NCBI GenBank assembly: GCA_028284225.1
Contig: JANQSD010000005.1
Coordinates: forward strand, 62,001-126,000
Length of the DNA: 64,000 nucleotides
Reading direction: 5' to 3'
Source of the DNA: Arenicellales bacterium
Lineage (GTDB): Bacteria > Pseudomonadota > Gammaproteobacteria > Arenicellales > JAHEKD01
Of the stretch, positions 58,105-64,000 are shown one piece after another. The notes beneath the pieces were generated by a model, which was given only the letters and a program-made list of their open reading frames with translations, was not told the DNA's origin and made no database searches. How positions within the stretch are numbered: the first letter of the stretch is position 1; each line of letters begins with the position of its first letter. The position numbers were made by a program, and so were the translations under genes.

Positions 58105-58857
58105 ATGATTGACCTAAGTCACCAAGATAATATCGCGATTATCAAAATGAATCGTCTACCTGCCAATGCGATCGATGCAGATTTTTTAATCCAGCTTGGA
58201 GAGACATTAAAAGCGCAAATAGAATCAGAATCAACAGCCATTATTTTGACGGGTACGAGTAATATTTTTTCTGCCGGTGTGGATTTGGTTAAGCTGTTAA
58301 AAGGCGGTACAGACTATATTCGCGAATTCCTGCTCAATCTCCAGCAGATGCTTGATACGTTGTTTTTTTGTCCCAAGCCGGTCGTGGCTGCGATTAACGG
58401 TCATGCCATTGCTGGAGGTTGTGTAATAGCTTGTTGTGCCGATAACCGCATAATGGTTAATGGTAAAGGCAGAATCGGGGTGCCTGAATTACGGGTTGGG
58501 GTACCGTTTCCAGTTATTATCATGGAGTTAATGCGAGCCAAGGTTAACAGCGCTTGTTTTGAAGAAATCATGCTTGAAGGCGCGACTTATTCTTGTCAAG
58601 ACGCTTTGCAAAGAGGGCTTGTAGACCAAATTGTTGAGCAAGATTCACTGATGGATACGGCGTTAAAATCAGCCCAATCATTGGCTTCAATCAGGCCGGA
58701 AATCTATGCGTTGACTAAATTACAAATTCGACAGTCGGTACGCGAAGCGATTGATGCACACGACAAATTACATGGTGATGAGATTAAAACACTATGGGAA
58801 TCGGCTGAAACCCAACAGGCGATAAAAGACTACATGGAAAAAACCTTCAAGAAATGA
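58105..58857 (+). CDS. enoyl-CoA hydratase/isomerase family
   Basis: 'NIFSAGVDLVKLLKGG', 'KPVVAAINGHAIAGGCVIACCAD'. Confidence 0.92.
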   Translation: MIDLSHQDNIAIIKMNRLPANAIDADFLIQLGETLKAQIESESTAIILTGTSNIFSAGVDLVKLLKGGTDYIREFLLNLQQMLDTLFFCPKPVVAAINGHAIAGGCVIACCADNRIMVNGKGRIGVPELRVGVPFPVIIMELMRAKVNSACFEEIMLEGATYSCQDALQRGLVDQIVEQDSLMDTALKSAQSLASIRPEIYALTKLQIRQSVREAIDAHDKLHGDEIKTLWESAETQQAIKDYMEKTFKK

Positions 58858-58890
58858 CAGAAAGGGTAACTTTCAACAACTATTCATTTC

Positions 58891-58968
58891 TGTCATCCTG
58901 AGCTGTCCCTACCTTCGTGAGGACAGGCTACGAAGCGTGAGGATCTCCCAATCGCTGTTCGGGCTTTA
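58891..58968. repeat. intergenic repeat R3 of the TGTCATCCTGAGC family
   Basis: TGTCATCCTGAGCT..GAAGCGTGAGGATCT..GCTGTTCGGGCTT, shared with R1. Confidence 0.7.
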
Positions 58969-58974
58969 AAAAAA

Positions 58975-60060
58975 CTAACTAATTGCAGGCGGAATCAAAA
59001 CAAAATTTCCCACGTGTTTTTTCTCTAAAAATTCCTGTTGTGCCTGAACAATTTGATCTAAGGGAAAAGTTTTGGCCAGCAGCGGCTTGATTTCACCGCG
59101 TTCAATATATGAAATCAGATTAGGAAATACCGGCTCATCCCAGGCCGTGCAACCAATCAGATTAATATCTTTTAAATAAAAATCGCGCATATCCAGGTTC
59201 ACAATCGGACCGGCAATAGCGCCCGAGGATGCATAGCGGCCACCACGCTTTAATACTTTTAACATAGCAGGGAAATTGGGGCCGGCTACATTGTCAATCA
59301 CCACATCAACAGATTTTTCACCTAGCTCGGCGATAATATCATCGTCGCGAGACAATATCTGATCAGCGCCTATATTTTTAATGGCCCCGAATTTTGACTT
59401 ACTGGCAATGGCGGTGACTTTGGCACCACGACGTTTAACCAGCTGAATCGTTGCCGAGCCAACCCCGCCGGAAGCACCCGTGATTAACACATGGTCATGT
59501 TCATTGACTTGTGCCCGATGGACCATATTTTCAGAAGTGCCATAGGCACAAGGTATAGTCGCCAGCTCAGCATCGCTCCAGTCGCAGTCAACAGGGAAAA
59601 CTTCAGCGGCCGGCACTTTCACATACTGGGCAAAAGCACCATCAAAATCAGAGGCCATCCAGATATTCTCCAATGAATCAAAGCCGTCAGCGCGCATACA
59701 AGCCCGCACTAATACTCGCTGATTGATCAAAGCTTGATCATCACTCGATTCAACCTTAACCACACGACCACAACAATCTGTACCCTGGATAAACGGAAAA
59801 GGGGTGGCTTTATTCCAGCCGCCATCGGTTTTGTGAGTGGCCTGCTGTTGCTGTTCATCTGAAGTCGATTCAGTGCTGCTCTCAACTGTTGACGAATACC
59901 AGCCCAGGCGGGTATTAATTTCTGTGTTATTTACCCCTGCAGCTAATACATTAATAAGTACCTCACCCTGTTCTAATGTTGGAACAGGCATTTCTTTATA
60001 GACCAGCTTGTCATATCCGCCGTTGCCGGTGGTGACCACGGCCATCATTGTTGTAGTCAT
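58975..60060 (-). CDS. zinc-binding alcohol dehydrogenase / quinone oxidoreductase family
   Basis: 'AAGVNNTEINTRLGWYSSTVE', 'ITGASGGVGSATIQLVKRRGAKVTAIAS'; start moved to MTTTMMAVV. Confidence 0.88.
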   Translation of the reverse strand: MTTTMMAVVTTGNGGYDKLVYKEMPVPTLEQGEVLINVLAAGVNNTEINTRLGWYSSTVESSTESTSDEQQQQATHKTDGGWNKATPFPFIQGTDCCGRVVKVESSDDQALINQRVLVRACMRADGFDSLENIWMASDFDGAFAQYVKVPAAEVFPVDCDWSDAELATIPCAYGTSENMVHRAQVNEHDHVLITGASGGVGSATIQLVKRRGAKVTAIASKSKFGAIKNIGADQILSRDDDIIAELGEKSVDVVIDNVAGPNFPAMLKVLKRGGRYASSGAIAGPIVNLDMRDFYLKDINLIGCTAWDEPVFPNLISYIERGEIKPLLAKTFPLDQIVQAQQEFLEKKHVGNFVLIPPAIS

Positions 60061-60719
60061 GACAACACCACATAAGCCCAATAGTGCGCTGGGCTATCGT
60101 CAGTGTAAGGCCGGTCTTTATCGACATTGAGTAATTTGATTTTGTTATCCTTTTCGAGTTGATCGCTGACTTGCTGATAATTGGTTGAATCATAATAGGC
60201 GAGTCGGGTACTGACCAAAATCAAACCGCCTGATCGAGTCATGTCAATTAGCTGATTTAATGCTTCAGGATCCACATGACCGGGGGTAAACACGCCCACA
60301 CTCATACTGACATCATAGCGGTCTCTCCAATCAGGATTGATAGGCTGATTGATATCAATATCAGCGGTCAGTTCGTTATAAATGTCGAGCTTATCTGCTT
60401 GTTGTACCATCTCTAAAGAAATATCGCAGCCGTCAACGTTGCTATAGCCATGGTCAGCCAGTTTTTTCCCCATCAAGCCGGTTCCGCAACCAATATCCAT
60501 AATGCGAATAGATTTATCATTTACGTCGACAGTTAAATACTCTGAGTCAGGTAAACGGGTAAATAAATCATATGTGCTTTGACAAGCTGAGTAGTGAATG
60601 CCTGATGTATCCTTATCATAATTTTCAGCCCAGTCAGCATAAAACTCCTTGATGGCTTGCTCATCACCGTCTAGCTGAAAAGCTTCTTTAACCCTAGGAT
60701 GGCGTTTGTCGTTGCTCAT
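60057..60719 (-). CDS. class I SAM-dependent methyltransferase
   Basis: 'YADWAENYDKDT', 'IRIMDIGCGTGLMGKKLADHGYSNVDGCDIS'. Confidence 0.9.
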   Translation of the reverse strand: MSNDKRHPRVKEAFQLDGDEQAIKEFYADWAENYDKDTSGIHYSACQSTYDLFTRLPDSEYLTVDVNDKSIRIMDIGCGTGLMGKKLADHGYSNVDGCDISLEMVQQADKLDIYNELTADIDINQPINPDWRDRYDVSMSVGVFTPGHVDPEALNQLIDMTRSGGLILVSTRLAYYDSTNYQQVSDQLEKDNKIKLLNVDKDRPYTDDSPAHYWAYVVLS

Positions 60720-60766
60720 GATATTTCCTCTTTGTTGAAGAAATAATACACGATTTATGAGTGAGT

Positions 60767-61219
60767 TTAGTTCACTTTCTCTGCCCCTTTATAAATGGAT
60801 AAAGGGATAACGTTCCCGTTTTCATCGAATCCCTGAACTACATACGGTTTTGGCTCTCTACCTTGCTCCATACCCAGTGATTCGCCTGGCATGCCGGGCA
60901 CCGCGATGCCTTTGAGATCAGGCTTGGTTTGGAGCAGTTCATCAATGGCCTCAAGTGGTACATGACCTTCCACTACGTATCCATCAACAATTGCAGTATG
61001 GCAAGCGCCGAGATGAGCAGGCAGGCCAAAATTGAGTTTGGTCATATTAAGTTGTTCAGGGTCCTGGTTGTGCACGGTGACTGTATGGCCCGCCTCTTCC
61101 AGGGCATCCACCCATTTTTGACAACAACCGCAGACAGGTGATTTGAATACTTCGAATTCAGCAGCATTCACACCAATACTAATGGCTAAATAAGTCAGCA
61201 GCATAGCTATATTTTTCAT
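60767..61219 (-). CDS. DUF411 periplasmic metal-binding protein
   Basis: 'FEVFKSPVCGCCQKWVDALEEAGHTVTVH', 'LGACHTAIVDGYVVEGHVP'; start may be 61240 or 61219. Confidence 0.9.
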   Translation of the reverse strand: MKNIAMLLTYLAISIGVNAAEFEVFKSPVCGCCQKWVDALEEAGHTVTVHNQDPEQLNMTKLNFGLPAHLGACHTAIVDGYVVEGHVPLEAIDELLQTKPDLKGIAVPGMPGESLGMEQGREPKPYVVQGFDENGNVIPLSIYKGAEKVN

Positions 61220-61234
61220 GTTTATCATTTTAAT

Positions 61235-61374
61235 CAGCAAAAGCTTATTTTACCAACCATACCGGATTGATAATGGCCAGGGTCATGCCAAAAGCCGGAT
61301 ACGCTGTTTGTGGTTACATTTTCAGTATTAACTGAGGGGTGACAGCAATGATGATTTTGTTCAATATTTTCCAT
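61235..61374 (-). pseudogene. possible frameshifted small metal-binding ORF
   Basis: MENIEQNHHCCHPSVNTE | (frame change) | VTTNSVSGFWHDPGHYQSGMVGKISFC*; lies directly after a CadR-type promoter. Confidence 0.35.
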
Positions 61375-61381
61375 AACAGTT

Positions 61382-61412
61382 ATAATAATTGCTGTAATCA
61401 TTACAGGGTCAA
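61382..61412 (-). promoter_or_regulatory. CadR/PbrR-type MerR promoter for the divergent DUF411 operon
   Basis: minus strand TTGACC-CTGTAATGATTACAGCAAT(19)-TATTAT with CTGTAAT-G-ATTACAG palindrome. Confidence 0.75.
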
Positions 61413-61415
61413 GCT

Positions 61416-61817
61416 ATGCGTATCGGTGAATTAGCGAATCAGACGGATACTTCCGTTGAATTGATTCGGTACTATGAAAAAATCGGGCTGTTTCCCAAAC
61501 CGGCCAGAAGTGCCAGTGATCAGCGTATTTATAAAAATGCCCATCTTGAACAGCTTAAAGTTATCCGGCAATTGCGGGCGCTGGACTTTAGCCTCAAAGA
61601 AATTAGTTTATTGTTTGAATATCAAAACAATCCCAGGCAACATACTAAAAAAGAAGTTAAATCTCTGGTCGATAAACACGTCATCAAGCTGGACGAATTA
61701 CTGAAAAACGTCACCACTACACGCGATTATCTTTTGAAACTCAAAGACCGGTGTGATGGCAGTGAAGAATCAGCTGAACATTGTCCAATTCTGGAAGATT
61801 TAGTGATTAAACTTTAA
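61416..61817 (+). CDS. Cd(II)/Pb(II)-responsive MerR-family regulator (CadR/PbrR-like)
   Basis: 'MRIGELANQTDTSVELIRYYEKIGLFPKPARS', C-terminal 'DRCDGSEESAEHCPILEDL'. Confidence 0.87.
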   Translation: MRIGELANQTDTSVELIRYYEKIGLFPKPARSASDQRIYKNAHLEQLKVIRQLRALDFSLKEISLLFEYQNNPRQHTKKEVKSLVDKHVIKLDELLKNVTTTRDYLLKLKDRCDGSEESAEHCPILEDLVIKL

Positions 61818-63209
61818 ATGACAGAAATTTACTATCAATCAGCTTGTGAGCAAATTCAGGCGATTCGCAATAAACAGGTTTCTTGCAAAGAACTAGTCAT
61901 TGCACATCTGGATCGGATTCAAAAAGTTAATTCCCGGCTTAATGCTGTAGTGACATTAGATGCTGAACATGCGCTTGATGCAGCGATTGAAGCTGACAGG
62001 GCAATTGCACGAGGCAAAGATTTGGGGCGGTTGTATGGTGTACCCATGACAATCAAGGATTCAATCGATACTAAAGAGTTAGTATCAACCTGGGGCACAA
62101 TCGGCAGAAAACATTTCAAACCGAAAGCAGATGCAACCGTGGTTAAGCGAGTCAAGCATGCCGGTGCGATTATTTTAGGTAAAACCAATACACCTGAATT
62201 AACCCTTGGTATCCAAATGACCAATGATGTATGTGGGCCTACGTTCAATCCATATGATCCGACCAAGTCACCTGGAGGCAGCAGTGGTGGGGCGGCAGCG
62301 ATTCTGGCTGCCGGTGGAGCTGCGTTAGAACTGGGCAGTGACACCGGTGGCAGTATTCGCGAACCGGCTAATTACTGTGGGCTTTGTGGTATTAAACCGA
62401 CCTTTGGCCGTGTGCCGCGAACCGGCCATGCCGGGCCATGGGAGTTGGATATATGGGATCAATTGACCCAAATTGGGCCAATGGCACGTACTGTAGATGA
62501 TCTTGAACTACTGCTGAGTATTGTTCATGGTGAGGATGCTGTAGATCCCTATGCCGTTACAAGGCCACTGGCAAATAGCGGTGATACCAGACTTGAAGAT
62601 TTACGCGTTGCTTTCTATACGGAAGCTGGGGTTTTACAACCGATTGTTCAGATTCGACAAGCTGTTTTGGAAGCCGCAAAGGTCTTACAGCAAAAATGTG
62701 GGGCAGTGAAAGAAGATTACCCGCTGGTTTTGCAGAAAACGTCAGATTTGTATATTCGTTATACCCATTCTTATCTTGAAATGTTTCTTGAAAAAACGTT
62801 GGGCCATTGCGGAACGAAAGAACCGGCACCGAACTTAAAAGGTCTTTTAGACCTAGTAAAACGTTCGAGCCAAAATTCATCCAATGAAGTGCTGCTTGAG
62901 CATAATGACTTTCGTGCACAAATGGGTGCATTTATGCAGGATTACGATATTATTATTTGCCCGGCGAGTGTCTCGACGGCCGCTGCCCATTGTGATCAAG
63001 CTACAGAATACGATCACAAGACCTGGTTTAATTTATATGCCTATAATTTAACAGGCTGGCCTGCAGCGGTTATTCCAGCAGGTATTACAGATGAGGGGTT
63101 GCCGTATGGCATTCAGATGGTCGGCAAACCCTGGCGTGAGGATGTGGTGTTGGCAGTTGCTAGATTTCTGGAGCAACATTTCGGTGGGTTTTCACCACCC
63201 GAACTATGA
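61818..63209 (+). CDS. amidase signature-family amidase
   Basis: 'GVPMTIKDSIDTKELVSTWGT', 'KSPGGSSGGAAAILAAGGAALELGSDTGGSIREPA'. Confidence 0.94.
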   Translation: MTEIYYQSACEQIQAIRNKQVSCKELVIAHLDRIQKVNSRLNAVVTLDAEHALDAAIEADRAIARGKDLGRLYGVPMTIKDSIDTKELVSTWGTIGRKHFKPKADATVVKRVKHAGAIILGKTNTPELTLGIQMTNDVCGPTFNPYDPTKSPGGSSGGAAAILAAGGAALELGSDTGGSIREPANYCGLCGIKPTFGRVPRTGHAGPWELDIWDQLTQIGPMARTVDDLELLLSIVHGEDAVDPYAVTRPLANSGDTRLEDLRVAFYTEAGVLQPIVQIRQAVLEAAKVLQQKCGAVKEDYPLVLQKTSDLYIRYTHSYLEMFLEKTLGHCGTKEPAPNLKGLLDLVKRSSQNSSNEVLLEHNDFRAQMGAFMQDYDIIICPASVSTAAAHCDQATEYDHKTWFNLYAYNLTGWPAAVIPAGITDEGLPYGIQMVGKPWREDVVLAVARFLEQHFGGFSPPEL

Positions 63210-63216
63210 CCATGAC

Positions 63217-64000
63217 TTAGACAACATGTATGATGCTGCTCATACCACTGACTTGATGCTCAAGCACATGGCAATGGAACATCCAGTCTCCGGGATTATC
63301 CGCTACAAAAGCGATTTCAACTGATTCATTCGACCAGACCATGACAGTATCCTGCCAGGTCTGAAAAGGATCAGGTTGACCATTACGACTTAGCACCCTA
63401 AAGGCATGACCGTGCAAGTGCATAGGATGGTCGAAGACGCTATTATTAGTCAAGATTAGCTTGCAGGTTTGACCGCGTTTTAACGTCATTATGGGTTCCA
63501 TTGAGTGGCCAACGCCTACTCGCTCGTTCATGGCCCACATCATGCCTTGTGCAGCAAGCTCTCGTATTGATTGCCACTGATCATTAATTTTAGCTCGTCT
63601 CATACCACCCATAGCACCGCCTGCCAGTTCAATATGCTGCTTAACGGCATTGTTTAGATCTGGCTCGGGCATGGAATTAGCTGCCAGTGCAATGGCTGAG
63701 TCCAAAGGTTCAGTACGAATTGCAGGTTTATCAGAATAAGACAGTTTGAATACCTCAGGGCGTTCGTTCCCATAAGCCTGATCGTTAACTATGATTTGAG
63801 TGTTGGGCTCTGCCATCATATCGATTACCAAATCCATGCGCATGGCTGCTGCAAGAATAACCAATCCGTCGTCCGGTTGATGGGGTGAAACCGGGTGTCC
63901 GTCGATTGCAATAACCCGGGCATCAATTGAGGAGAAGTCCAGAACAAACGTTCTGGCATTAGACGCATTGATTAATCTTATTCTTAAACGTTCACCACTA
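63217..64000 (-). CDS. multicopper oxidase, C-terminal part (truncated by window edge)
   Basis: 'HPMHLHGHAFRV', 'HCHVLEHQVSGM'; the frame stays open upstream to the edge ('SGERLRIRLINASNARTFVLDFSS'), so the ORF-track start at 63864 is internal. Confidence 0.92.
   Translation of the reverse strand, partial: SGERLRIRLINASNARTFVLDFSSIDARVIAIDGHPVSPHQPDDGLVILAAAMRMDLVIDMMAEPNTQIIVNDQAYGNERPEVFKLSYSDKPAIRTEPLDSAIALAANSMPEPDLNNAVKQHIELAGGAMGGMRRAKINDQWQSIRELAAQGMMWAMNERVGVGHSMEPIMTLKRGQTCKLILTNNSVFDHPMHLHGHAFRVLSRNGQPDPFQTWQDTVMVWSNESVEIAFVADNPGDWMFHCHVLEHQVSGMSSIIHVV

Overview
The window looks like a chromosomal segment of a moderate-GC, probably marine gammaproteobacterium (inferred from gene content). 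It is densely coding, about 55 supported CDS, with no rRNA, tRNA, CRISPR or prophage seen. Main themes: (i) catabolism of small N/S-containing solutes, including an MR/MLE enolase-superfamily enzyme, GMC/choline-dehydrogenase-like, DMGDH-like and Rieske oxygenases, an M24 protein resembling DddP, an XRE-cupin regulator, and a TRAP transporter with an HpsN/HisD-like dehydrogenase; (ii) stress and redox genes (NhaA, NhaR-like, HPF, BI-1/YccA, DUF533/YebE, SoxR); (iii) two type II toxin-antitoxin pairs; (iv) a metal-response locus at the right edge (CadR-type MerR, DUF411, truncated multicopper oxidase). Most interesting non-CDS signals: a 143-bp MITE-like element in two copies, one supplying the stop codon of one gene and the predicted start codon of the next; a TIR-bearing 'TGTCATCC..GGGATGACA' intergenic repeat family; two adjacent genes broken by in-frame stops (MscS remnant, GFA protein); a near-consensus sox box in front of a VOC/epimerase pair; a CadR-type 19-bp-spacer promoter followed by an unlisted, apparently frameshifted HHCCH-type mini-ORF; several strong promoters whose -10 lies only 6-7 nt from the ATG (candidate leaderless mRNAs); and a tubulin-tyrosine-ligase-like ATP-grasp gene next to a Tat-signal Thr/Pro-repeat mini-protein, the best candidate here for an undescribed modification system. 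All assignments come from reading the sequence and recalled family motifs; no database search was run.
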